From: Balanoglossus misakiensis
Lineage: Eukaryota; Hemichordata
DNA: 64,000 nucleotides
Direction of reading: 5' to 3'
Assembly: GCA_040954595.2 (NCBI GenBank)
Contig: CM082593.2
Span: 6,138,001-6,202,000 of the forward strand
The notes under the pieces are model-generated. The model was not told the origin of the DNA. It was given only the letters and a program-made list of their open reading frames with translations, and searched no databases. Each line of letters starts with the position of its first letter. Position 1 is the stretch's first letter. Positions 24,501-34,116 of this stretch are shown piece by piece. Both the position numbers and the translations under genes were made by a program.

Positions 24501-27500
24501 TCATAAGTCCCTAACTAACCCCCTCCACCTCTACCCAGGTTTTGCTAAGGACTTCTACACCCCCCCCCCCCCCCCACCGCCGGTGTAATCGTCCACCTGT
24601 TGAGTTCCGGATATATGAGGGACTGTTACCTTGGCAACTCTCCTCTGTCCTCCGCCATGACGACCAGAACGTAACTGTCGACAGTATCGGCATCCAGACT
24701 TTCGTAATCACTGACGTACAACTCCCCAGTGTCTGCATCGACGGCAAATACAGACATTCCATTGTCTGTGGCTGTGTAGATGCTGTAGGTTATCTCTCCA
24801 GCCAGCCCTGGGTCGCCATCTTCCGCGTTAATCTGACGACACAAGTGATTCTTTGGTTTACATATACTTAAGTCAAAACTATTTGGTGACAGTTGGATTA
24901 GCCCAAACGGAACCGAAAGCTTCTACTCGATAAGGGACATATCTTATTATTTTTCAGTCTGTCATAAATCTTACCGTCAATATGTAGGTAGAAGTATTGA
25001 CGTTTTCGTACACTGATCCCGCGTACGACGCATTCATGAACACCGGCGCGTTATCGTTGATGTCGGTGACGTTGATGTGTACCACTGACGCATTGCTTTG
25101 CCGTCGTTCGGCGGTGTTTGTTTCCACGGCGTACACCTGGAATCAGGGACACATAAAACATTCATACAAAGAACGCTAGAGGTAAAAATGACAAAACGTG
25201 GTTCAGTTTTAATGTAAAACCAATCTGAGTTTTCAGATCGTAATTGTGTATAGCCACAGAATGAACATACAATCTGAGAGATATATACGTGTGAACTGTT
25301 AGCAAATACAGGATAGATTTTATAAACTGAATTGTTTTCACGCAAATTGATGTATGCAGAAAAACGGGAAGTTTCATTGCTAGACACTGGACTAGCGGGG
25401 AAGTGGTGTTTCGACCACTTGACTTTATTATTTGATTTGCTTTATCGCATCCATCAACAGTTATCGCCCTTTCCCATAAGTTAAAGATATTTTCACTGTG
25501 CCAGTGATGTTAAAGACACTCACCTCAATATCGATGACGTCATTCGGCAGAGTTTCCGCATCCAAGCGAGTGGAGTCTTTAACCCGGATGTACGCGATAG
25601 CTGTGTTCGGTGACACCGACATAGGCTCGTCCACCATGAAGATATCGTCTACAACAACGAACTCAAAAACGGCATTACTCCCCTACAGAAAAAAAAAACA
25701 GGAAAGAGAAGTGCAATCCCGGCGTTGTAAATAGTGAAAACGTTCTTTGTATGGTCTTGGCTCCTCAAATAAGAAAAGTACATACATGTAAATCCAAAAG
25801 GCGATATTGTGGGAATGTGTTCATATGGTAAATGACCGTCGCCGAATTGGGTACAGTACTTTAGCTCGAGGTTTTGCCTGGCATTGTACGTGGATTGTTG
25901 ATGACAAAATCAGTACTGGTCTTAATAGGTTTTGCCGTTTACACACAGAGTGCCGGTACTGCAGCTATTGCCATAGTAACTTAAAATAACACCAAGTAAA
26001 CAGAAAATCTGGGTTTCTGGATTAACTGTTTTTGCTGTGGAAATACACCTCACCTCATCCAGATCGGTTGCCATGACACCGCACACTATCGTCCCCGGCG
26101 GAGAGTGCTCGGCTACCTGACCATAGTAGTCGGGCTCACTCATGATTGGATCGTTGTCGTTGTCGTCCAACACGGTGATAACCAATGACGTGTGGGTGTC
26201 CCTGTATGAGTAGGCGCGGTTGCCATAGCTATCGAGCTGTGCAGCCTGTCATAAAATGGAAAGAGCGCACGCATGTTACGACACAGGCACTTCACCACTT
26301 GTGCGCATGTCTTCGCGTCAGCGGGCAAATCTGCAGTACTAGAAGTTGCTGACTGGTCGTGGTTATAAATTGAAGGAATATTTGTTTTAGACAAAATGTG
26401 ATTGGATAATATACTTGCATGATGGCGAATCAAAACACACAACTTGAGGAACATGTCTACGGGGACCGGACATGTTTTTTTGTGTGAGGGTTAGCTCATT
26501 TCTATAGGAGTTGTACCCCCTGTGAGAAACCAACCGTACTGGATCCACTGCTAGGAGAGTGTATTACCAAACGTAATTTCTCAGTTGAAAAACATATTTA
26601 CCCTGATCCTAAGGGACATCCTTCCACTTTCAAGACTTTCCCTGTCCAAACCAGAAGTCACGGTAATATCCCCTGTCGCGTTGTCTATGACAAAATGGTC
26701 TATTTCGAAAATGGATTCATCCGTTCTGTTCGGATCTGCAAAAAAATCCAATAAGAAGCTTTTGTGAAATGTTATAAAAGAAAAAAAACTGTTTGACCAT
26801 TGGCTAGGACATTCTAAATTTCAAACAAAATAGGGATTTGACTCTAGGTCTGCCATGCCTAAGCATTTGACGGACGGACAGAAAGCCAACCAGTCGGCCA
26901 GCTTGGCAGACAGACAGACAGACAGACAGACGGGCATCAGCTGAGTCAGACAGACTGACAGACAGACAGACTAACAGACGGCCAAATGTGAAAAGATGTT
27001 ACATACAAGCATTAACTCTCTATGATTTCAGTACATACCTGAGAAACTGTAATACAAAGTTGCATTGATGCCAATATCTTGGTCATAGGCATACAGACTT
27101 GGTGTCACGTCCAGCAGAACCATCCCTTCCGAATTCTCATAGACTTCGCTTACGTATCCCACGTCGGCAAATATTGGTGTCATGTCGTCTTCGTCTGTTA
27201 CACTTATTTCCAATGTCGTTGTAGAGTTATAACCGTCTTGATCCTAAACAGGTTACATGTTTACGCGTCAAGTCTAGCGTGCGCCTCGAAAACCAAAGTC
27301 TTAAATCTTTTCTCATATTTTGTTCATGCCAACGTTAAGATTGCTCTCTCTTAAAACTGAGATATAAAATTGGGGCCACCATGCAAAATTTTAAAATGAA
27401 AGAGCAAAAAGTGTCTCAAATTTGAAATTCAAAATGGCCGCCATGTTCTTTGTTAACTCTACATGTATTCTTGTATTTTAGTGCATACGCTAGAAACCGC

Positions 27501-28445
27501 TTCGGCAACGAATCGGCATTTTTTTAGAATTCATCGTATGGAATGTTTGCTGGCAGACCGCGATTATTAAATCATAAATATGTTCATATTACTGAAATTG
27601 TGTAGTCATCCAGCGCGCATGTGCAGACTTTTATTCTGGCTGAGCCACATATAGTTCTGATATGGAAAGCAAGGTATTAAACAAAAGATCATCAAAATTC
27701 ATTGAGTATACGTTGACACTTGTTGATGTCAGTGGCCGTTTTTGTCAAAAGACATGCTTTTTGAATTGTACCCAACAGCATGGTCACATATTGTTCTGAC
27801 ACATCGCGCTGGACAACATAGTCGTGTTTCTGAGTGAGCATATATGCCTGATGATATAATATCACTTACATCTACCATCAGGATTAGCAGGTATTCGGTT
27901 TCACGTCCATAGTCCAGAGAGTCAGAAACTATGATGTGGGGTGACGTTGACGAAGCGAATTCAAAATACACCGATCCAAGACCAATCTGAAAAATGAATA
28001 TTTAGAGCAACGAGACCATAAGGATCTTCTACTGGTATGAGAGTATGAGAGACATGCACGCAACATCTAACATTCAGACGGTCCACAAAAACGACACAAT
28101 GCGAGTGGAAATAAGCAAAGGATAAACAACTTTGTCAACTGGACGTCTTTTGCTTTCTTTCCGCCACTTTTTTATCTATCAGTATCACAAGATATCTACA
28201 TAAGCTGTAAAATGTTTAATCACGCTATTAAAATAAATAATATGCTTTATATCACTTACGTCGAGTACGGTATTAATAGAAGATTTTGGTGGTTTACAGT
28301 CAACATCATCAGTAGTAACTGTGAATATGGTTTGACCGATTTGAACATGCTGTGAAGATTGAGAAAATCAAATGTGTTAAATGTTGTAAGTTGTCAGATT
28401 CCATATTTACAAATAAGTGGCAATGTACGTACGTACGTACATACG

Positions 28446-28513
<68 letters not shown>

Positions 28514-28518
28514 CACAC

Positions 28519-28601
<83 letters not shown>

Positions 28602-28677
28602 TACATACATACATACATACATACATACATACATACATACATACATACATACATACATACATACATACATACATACA

Positions 28678-28708
<31 letters not shown>

Positions 28709-30616
28709 TGAATAACAGACTGTACACAGGTAGCCAAACACTTACCTCACTAACACTGGTGTCGTATGGTGTACCTAAAAACACTGGGGCGTTGTCGTTG
28801 ATGTCATATATATCAACGATCAATGTAAATGTCTGCAATGAAGAGCGTTTATACTATTATCTTCCGTGATATTGACAGCAACACATAAAATTTGACATAT
28901 ATAACTATATAGTCGGACAAAAGCATGATCTCCGTCAAGGTGTTGGAATGCTTGGTTAAAAAGCCGCGAAAGTTATCTGGGCTTGTGGAACTGGTAGTAA
29001 ATACATACCGTCTTCGATCCTACAAGAGGTGTACAACCTACTTTTATTTCATATGAGTTTTGGCAACTCGCCTATAAGAAACGAAACAGTAGGTTCATGG
29101 TATGTGAATTATATCTAAGCCATGTCAAAATAGGCCTCTATGGAGTTGTATTGTACAGTCTAGTTAGTCTTGGTTACCGAGAGGGCTCTGGGTAACCGAG
29201 ACTACAGTCTAGTTTGAACCATGGTATAATGATACCTTTGACTCGCTCGAAATAAGAACTGTTCCAGTCAACTTTTTAAGTGGTGCAGAAGATTGCGTTT
29301 TCCATGACGACAATCGTCAGGGAAAAGATTATTTCAGTTCAAAGGTATGAACCCTTGAGTGCTTGTGTGACACGTCACAAAAATGGGTTCTGTAAGAAAA
29401 GTTCTATAAACAGACCTCATCTGACTCCATGTCATACTGTATTGCCCAGGAGATGTTTTTTTCTACGAGATCATAGACTTCTGTACAGTTAAGACTGCTG
29501 TCACCATGGTCACACGCGTCAAGTGATAATGTTATATCACTTAGATCACCCTCTACAACCAGAGAGTACACCAGCGTACCTAAGGAATAGAGTGACAGAA
29601 GATTACAGCTGATATTTATAATTATTCTGCTTGTCACCTTCACTTATTTTCAAAAATTACAATATTCACAATTGGCAAACGTTGGTTTATTTGTTACTCA
29701 CCAGCAGGTTGCTCTTCATTTACAGCTACAAATTGGGGAGTTGTTTCTCCGAAATCGCAGTCGTCACCTAAAAAGTTTATATTACAGAATGTTAGTTCTA
29801 CATGTTGTATGAAAATTTGGTGGGGCAATATATCACATAATTGTCGTCTCCAAAGTCATGAACTTGTTGTCATATTTTGCTGAAGGGGTCACCGTGCAAA
29901 TATTTTGTATAAGAGCGTCGGTTTGTCTGTGTGTCTAGATAGGGGGAGAGTCAACACGACCTTTAACAAAGAAACTGTGTTTTTTTCATGGATATGATTT
30001 ATGTGTAAACAGTTCGAACTTTCGAGTGAAAAAAATAAACCCTTACCCTTTACTTGTACAGGTTGTATGACAAATAGTACAGCTACCACCAGACTCACTG
30101 CAACATGAACATACAGCCCATTCTTATGTACACATAGACATTCACATGAGGCCTTACCGCGTTCATTGAAGTTTACGCCATGGTGATCGAGATATGTATA
30201 AACTCATGTATGATCAGAATTTACATGAAGTTGTCGCATAATTCAGTAAGAGTCACTCATCAAGAACTCATATGTCACAGTATACAAACATAACAGAGTG
30301 GGTGCCAATACTAAATCACTTGTTTTATGACAGTATTCCTTGGAACCCATTTTATACTGGTCATAAAGAATCGCCAAGTTTTAGACGGGTGAGCCGCTTG
30401 TCTAAAATCCTACTATGTAACATAATCAGTCAGCTGCGAGTTATCAAGTGCTGATCAAAAGCCTAAAATTTAGGTGCCGTGACGTATAGCTGTATATTAT
30501 ATATAGGCTCAACTAATACAATACAAACACTGTGACAAAGGTCTATGTATATACCTACAAGAGCACACGGCTGTTCCTCTGTGCGTTGAGTATTTCCTCC
30601 GGTTAATCATGATGCC
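188..30616 (-). CDS. Very large cadherin, about 24 EC repeats, 57 coding exons seen, 3' end beyond the window
   Basis: This is a single-pass membrane protein of the cadherin superfamily, expected to act in calcium-dependent adhesion or as a long extracellular filament. I placed 57 coding exons by their GT-AG sites. Their lengths sum to 9,053 coding bases (3,017 codons plus two bases), and phases match at every junction with no internal stop. Order: signal peptide, about 24 EC repeats recognised by DxNDNxPxF-type linkers and by LDRE and AxDxG motifs, a mucin-like insert near residues 1944-2149, a transmembrane helix near 2958-2982, and a cytoplasmic tail that runs off the left edge. Most introns are 200-800 bp; the one at 6665-13382 is mostly satellite. 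I do not see EGF or laminin-G domains, which argues against a Fat or Flamingo protein. A long EC array with a short juxtamembrane region resembles CDH23-like proteins in layout only, so I give no orthologue. The exon blocks are listed separately. Confidence 0.93.
7214..8456. repeat. Higher-order repeat of about 442-443 bp, left arm
   Basis: The same boundary (ggccgaaggaaaccgaagg followed by acactg) occurs at 7214, 7656 and 8099, a spacing of 442 and 443 bp. Each unit comprises about a dozen 31-bp monomers plus short GAAGGAAA links. The copies are almost identical by eye, so amplification was recent. The preceding unit (from about 6950) is shorter, near 260 bp, and lacks part of the pattern. 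Confidence 0.85.
8863..9673. mobile_element. Non-autonomous DNA transposon (MITE), Harbinger-like, 811 bp
   Basis: The left end reads GGTGCGGAATTGTGTCTTATC and the right end is its inverse complement with one mismatch. Both ends are flanked by TTA (8860-8862 and 9674-9676). A TTA/TAA target duplication and ends starting with GG are typical of PIF/Harbinger elements. The interior is AT-rich and full of imperfect inverted pieces (ataattatc, tttctaaac, gctaatttagc), with a poly-G run at about 9486-9499 and no coding capacity. Directly outside both TTA copies the sequence is satellite of the right-arm orientation, so the element inserted into the array. Confidence 0.7.
9677..13240. repeat. Higher-order repeat of about 1.18-1.19 kb, right arm, three copies
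   Basis: A distinctive junction (caccagaataattaattacc) recurs at about 10703, 11890 and 13073, giving a period of about 1,185 bp. Each unit contains two near-identical sub-units of about 266 bp followed by about 650 bp of more varied monomers. The three copies look almost identical; one visible difference is gccgaaaatag changing to gccggaaatag near 12733. The left arm uses the same monomers in a different higher-order unit, so the two arms expanded independently. Confidence 0.85.
13768..14385 (-). other. Cadherin exon 40: EC fragment plus mucin-like Ser/Thr/Pro insert
   Basis: At 618 bp this is the longest exon of the gene. It starts with the end of an EC fold (GSYNVEVEAYNLDD), passes through about 110 residues dominated by Thr, Ser, Pro and Gly with irregular TGSP and SGSP repeats, and returns to EC sequence (LLFDSSLYEE, AQVVVVTATYDG). 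The linker that would normally read DxNDN is replaced by this stretch. Such Ser/Thr/Pro segments are normally O-glycosylated and extended, so the EC rod probably has a flexible glycosylated hinge here. It is joined in phase 1 on both sides. The opposite strand is open over 13812-14207, but that reading frame is only a product of the repetitive GC-rich composition. Confidence 0.85.
19486..19703. repeat. (TACA)n microsatellite in a cadherin intron
   Basis: About 218 bp of nearly pure TACA/CATA tetranucleotide lies inside the 506-bp intron between exons 19937-19758 and 19251-19153. It is preceded by a GACA-rich stretch (19385-19485). All open reading frames here are low-complexity artefacts. Confidence 0.97.
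20385..20498. repeat. (CAT)n/(CAC)n trinucleotide microsatellite
   Basis: About 70 bp of CAT repeats is followed by CAC repeats and more CAT. It lies in the 225-bp intron between exons 20662-20540 and 20314-20081, starting about 40 bp inside the donor side. Confidence 0.97.
21513..21747. repeat. (TATG)n microsatellite filling a short intron
   Basis: About 235 bp of TATG repeats, with TATC variants at the right end, occupies most of the 338-bp intron between exons 22061-21822 and 21483-21289. The unique sequence left on the acceptor side is only about 30 bp. Confidence 0.97.
22497..25682 (-). other. Cadherin exons 12-20: EC4-EC7 region
   Basis: Exons: 25682-25524, 25136-24975, 24832-24630, 24345-24216, 23994-23903, 23780-23696, 23315-23187, 23022-22958, 22737-22497. 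Linkers seen are TDINDNAPVF, INVNDEPPMF, TDVNDNDPII and EDINDNAPQF. The exon at 25682-25524 is cadherin-like only at its edges: it lacks the usual DxD/DRE signature in the middle. The 22737-22497 exon carries a complete LDRE motif, AxDGGESP and linker, so in later repeats the same information is spread over two exons (for example 20965-20867 plus 20662-20540). All junction phases agree. Confidence 0.87.
26907..26971. repeat. (GACA)n-rich microsatellite
   Basis: Imperfect GACA/CAGA repeats in the intron between exons 27243-27039 and 26735-26602. Confidence 0.85.
28424..28707. repeat. Compound (TACG)/(CA)n/(CATA)n microsatellite
   Basis: About 284 bp runs from TACG/TACA through CA and CACG blocks into a long CATA tract. 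It fills most of the 396-bp intron between exons 28832-28746 and 28349-28260. Confidence 0.97.
29165..29204. mobile_element. 40-bp terminal-inverted-repeat hairpin with 9-bp target duplication
   Basis: The sequence TAGTCTTGGTTACC is followed by a short centre and by its near-complement GGTAACCGAGACTA. It is flanked on both sides by the direct repeat CAGTCTAGT (29156-29164 and 29205-29213). The ends resemble those of the 375-bp element at 63483-63857 (TAGTCTGGTTCCC), which also has a 9-bp duplication. It lies in a cadherin intron. A 9-bp duplication suggests a Mutator-like or related transposase. Confidence 0.7.
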
Positions 30617-31552
30617 TGTGATAGAAAGAAATGATAAATGTTCAACATACTTGATAATAGCTTTGAGATGCAGATATTTAATAACAATAGACAAAATTGT
30701 TCACGGGTCGTCACAAAGTCCGAAATCTTGGGAAGAGGGTGATGGCGATTGGAAGAGGAATTTAGCAGCGGGAGGGGAGGAGGGAAAAGAAGAGGAGGGA
30801 GAGGGATGTGGTGGAGATTGCTGGTACATGTAATCAATTCATCTGATCCCATCTTGTATTTTCTTTAAACACGTTCGTTTCTGCATAGCAAAGCATGGTT
30901 TCCTTGAAGCTTTTAGAACACTTCAAGTTTATGATATATGTTCGTTATTTTAAAAGTTTGTCAAATATTCCCACTTGCATGCAAATAAACCTTTGAACCT
31001 GCCAAAGTACACACGCCCAGCCCCCTTCTGCACCATTGCATGACATCGTGGCTGCAACCATGCTGCGAATCAACAGGTCATTTAAGGTGCCTGACAACGT
31101 CGCTATGTACTGAATGCATTTCGCGATCATAACGAACGGGATGGGCGTTAAAAGTTGACATATTATTGATAACACAGGCATCCATTTTGTCTAAATAAAT
31201 ACATGAACCACGGTGATAACTAAAAAGCACAAAACAATGGTTTGAATTTTACAGAAAACTTATTGTTATAAATCTATTATTTTGAGCTTATAACAACCAT
31301 AATATGCGTTGTTTATGTCTTCTCACTCACATATACATGATGTAAGAGCTTATGTACGAAAAAAATGTTTGACACATTTTACTACGTACTTGAACGAACC
31401 ACCGTTAGTGTAGGTTCCTCATGGAAAAAATTCTAACTTCGTGTTACAATCAGATCGATCTCTGGGATCTTTTTCAAAAGTGGCACGATCGTGAAATTTA
31501 TATATTTCAGCAGAAGCAGGAAATCATCAAAAAAAAAGATTGAAAACTCACC

Positions 31553-31640
31553 GGGGCAAGGTTCGTTTTATACAGCCTTATTGTGACACACAGCAATGCG
31601 TCACAGGCCAGTCGCGATCGAAAATTTACCGCCGCGAGGC
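31553..31640 (-). promoter_or_regulatory. Possible 5'UTR exon and promoter area of the cadherin gene
   Basis: On the minus strand the sequence reads towards a good donor after GCCCCG at 31552. A TATAAAA motif lies about 24 bases before that donor, which is too close to drive this exon by the usual spacing. Placement of the start site is therefore open. The support is the donor alone, plus the need for an upstream exon. Confidence 0.3.
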
Positions 31641-33334
31641 CAGCACTTCTGAATTGAGGAATGCTCGCGGACCGAAGGTTCGTCTGGTTACCTAGAAATG
31701 ATGGCGCTGACTAAGAATACCTTATTTTGATACAGTTAGATTACTTATTAACGGGTAGGATGGACAGAAGTTGCGCATGCCTAGTATCGACAATATAAAT
31801 TCGAGTCCCTTGAAAGATGCGACATGCACGTACAGTTCTTATCGGGTTAGGTCACGGCAATGCTTGGGTTAGGCCTAATACATAAAAAACTTTAAAAAGA
31901 AAACTCCCTTAATATAAGTGTATATATCTGTAAACATTTATTTATAACTGACGCATTTAGTGGGATTTTCTGCCATATGTCATCAACAGGTTGTTATGAA
32001 TACTCAGACATGGCAGTCTTGCGGGTTGTGGGGTGCAGTGAGCAAACGAAGAATGTTTTCAGTGACATTGCGTTGCTAGGGAGCGTTGGGGGCAAAGTTT
32101 CCAACGGAGTCTGCTGGACACAGGCGCTAGGCCTGTCCGTGATTGGTACACCGTATCAGTAGATAACAATGATGTATTGATGTCACAATGACAGTCTGCT
32201 TACATTAGCAGGCTGGGCATATTTGCCAATTATTCCATATCTGGTCGATCTGTAAACACCACTGCGACTGTGAAAAATATTGAACAAACAGAACACAAAA
32301 ATTATGCTGCACATATTTCTATCCAGAATTTTAGGCTATGCTGACAAGTTCGAATGGGCATGGATGTTTCTCTTTTTTCAAATTTTAGGCTAACATTCTC
32401 TTATAGTTGCAGACCATAACATTTTACTGATGTATGATCTATTTGAAGACATTAAATATCGCTATATATATTTGCCCGCATGTTATTAACGTAAAATAAG
32501 GTCATGTTTGACCAGTATTCTGTAGAAAGCTCTTCCGAGACGAGCACATGTTATTTCATAGGGCCCAACTTCATGACGTTTGACCCCGTGTCAAAGGTTA
32601 CGAACAGCGCCACCTATTGGGATGTCGCTGAGTTAAGCGTTCCGATGATTGAGAGAGAAATATTGGGTAAGTATAGAGTGAATTTGTGAATTTTACTGGT
32701 TGTACGGAGGTTCGATGATGCATTTCTTGATACTATTTAATTGTGGAACTGTACGTATGTTAAACAGAACAGCTTGGACACAAAACGGGGACGTGATGTC
32801 GCGGTGACTCACCGTTCCCTGATCAACCTCCCCAATGTAAACATGTCATCTTACGTAACTGAGCATAGGATATTCGATCGTACATGTATGTACCTTCTTG
32901 ATCTCTACCTCCACGATCTGACAAATAACGCTCGATGATCAGAGAAAATGGGAGAAATCTAACGGTTTTAATAAAGCTGACAGTGCATTGTTTAGTCGTC
33001 TACAATGATAGGGCAGTCCACAGTCGCGCTGGGGCAGGGATCAATCGTTTGCAGGTGTGGTACATTACAAACTCATCTAAACAGCAGACTACACTGGGAA
33101 AATATTAGTTTTTCAACGGGTACCCTGACATTGAATGAAACATCGGGTGTTTTTACGATTGGCTAGATTGCATTATAAAATGGATTCATTGTCAGTGAAC
33201 CTATGGATACGTGTAAGTATTGGTATTTCTTGCAGTCAGTCACTCATAGCTTACATGATGTGATTATCTTAAATCGGAATGATGATATAATTTCCTTCAT
33301 ATGTTTAGGCCCTCTTCGCATTAGCTGTAAGCCT

Positions 33335-33430
33335 GGCTGCAATGATTGTAGCGGGTGCAGTGCTGCTAGGTTGACTGGGCTGCGACACACCAGTCAACCT
33401 AAAAGCACCCGCTACAATCATTGCAGCTAC
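33335..33430. other. Strong hairpin of about 92 nt: microRNA-precursor-like or a micro-MITE
   Basis: The left arm from 33336 (GCTGCAATGATTGTAGCGGG and on to TGC) pairs perfectly over 23 bp with the right arm ending at 33427. After a small bulge a further 11 bp (AGGTTGACTGG/CCAGTCAACCT) pairs, leaving a loop of about 10 nt. The length and the single small internal loop fit a pre-miRNA. However, the direct repeat TGTAAGCCT flanks the hairpin (33326-33334 and 33431-33439), which fits a transposon with a 9-bp target duplication. I do not recognise either arm as a known microRNA. Confidence 0.6.
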
Positions 33431-34116
33431 TGTAAGCCTTATGAAACTCAAAGCAATCCCTAATAAACATTCTTACTTTCCAGGATGCTGCAGTGATGAC
33501 CTCATCATGTTATCAACATGAAGCTGTGTAGTTGTGTGCGAAATAGTTGAAGACCACCTTCACCTAGGCGTGCTATAGAAGTGTTACTGTTCCTGTTGTA
33601 TTCAACTAAAATCCTGAAAACAGAAGAAAGGGAAGATAACTGAAAGAAGTGACTTGGCATCAACAAAGATTGTCACTGCTTGCCCATATTTTCTATTTTG
33701 TGATAATAAACTTCCTACAGGTGAGTACATGAAAAAGGAAGTAATATGTATTGAATCAAGCACCATTCAATAGATTTTGACATTTCTGTAGAAAAGAGAA
33801 CCCTTTAGCTATGCCTCCTGATTGCTATTATTACTAATCTTTACAGCAAAATCAGAATATCAAGCTAAGCTTCATACTGTAAATTTGATTTATTTTTAAT
33901 AAATTGAATTGAAATTAAGATACAAAGATTGCAACATGCTGTAACAAAGGATGTAACTTCTGAAAATAAAACAATATTTACTTTTTCAAATTTGATGAAA
34001 AGCTTGCTTTTGTCACATATATAAGAATGTTTGATTTTTTACAGCATTATTTATGGACATGTAGTGTTTACTGAGACTGAAATAGAAGATTTCTGGTATT
34101 TCTTTCTGTCCACACC

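Larger units (their letters stand above)
26054..30616 (-). other. Cadherin exons 1-11: signal peptide and EC1-EC3
   Basis: Exons in gene order: 30616-30559, 30097-30047, 29767-29702, 29579-29416, 29071-29009, 28832-28746, 28349-28260, 27986-27870, 27243-27039, 26735-26602, 26245-26054. The start ATG is at 30610, just inside an exon that begins after a clear acceptor, so the gene has an upstream 5'UTR exon. The first 17 codons are basic and polar (MINRRKYS...). The hydrophobic core of the signal peptide, LVVAVLFVIQ, lies in the second exon, and the two join in frame (phase 1). The mature N-terminus has several cysteines (GDDCDFG, ASCQN, GCTP) before the first canonical linker DINDNAPVF, so EC1 may be disulfide-stabilised. 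Linkers two and three are TDEDDMTPIF (degenerate) and LDDNDNDPIM. Confidence 0.88.
30617..34116. other. Interval between the divergent cadherin and STOML1 genes
   Basis: This is 3.5 kb without a coding exon I can support. It must hold the promoters of both genes. On the minus strand a strong donor (GCCCCG followed by gtgagt, exon end at 31552) could close a 5'UTR exon of the cadherin, because the coding exon at 30616 starts with an acceptor. On the plus strand a short open stretch at about 32566-32667 ends in ggtaagtat and could be a 5'UTR exon of STOML1. A strong 95-bp hairpin at 33335-33430 is listed separately. Confidence 0.6.

Noticed and set aside
28309-28869. Open frames rich in Cys-Val or Thr-His on both strands
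   Set aside because: They come from the CA/CATA microsatellite in a cadherin intron.
31575-31590. TATA box for the cadherin gene
   Set aside because: It is only about 24 bases before the donor of the proposed 5'UTR exon, so it cannot position a start site inside that exon.
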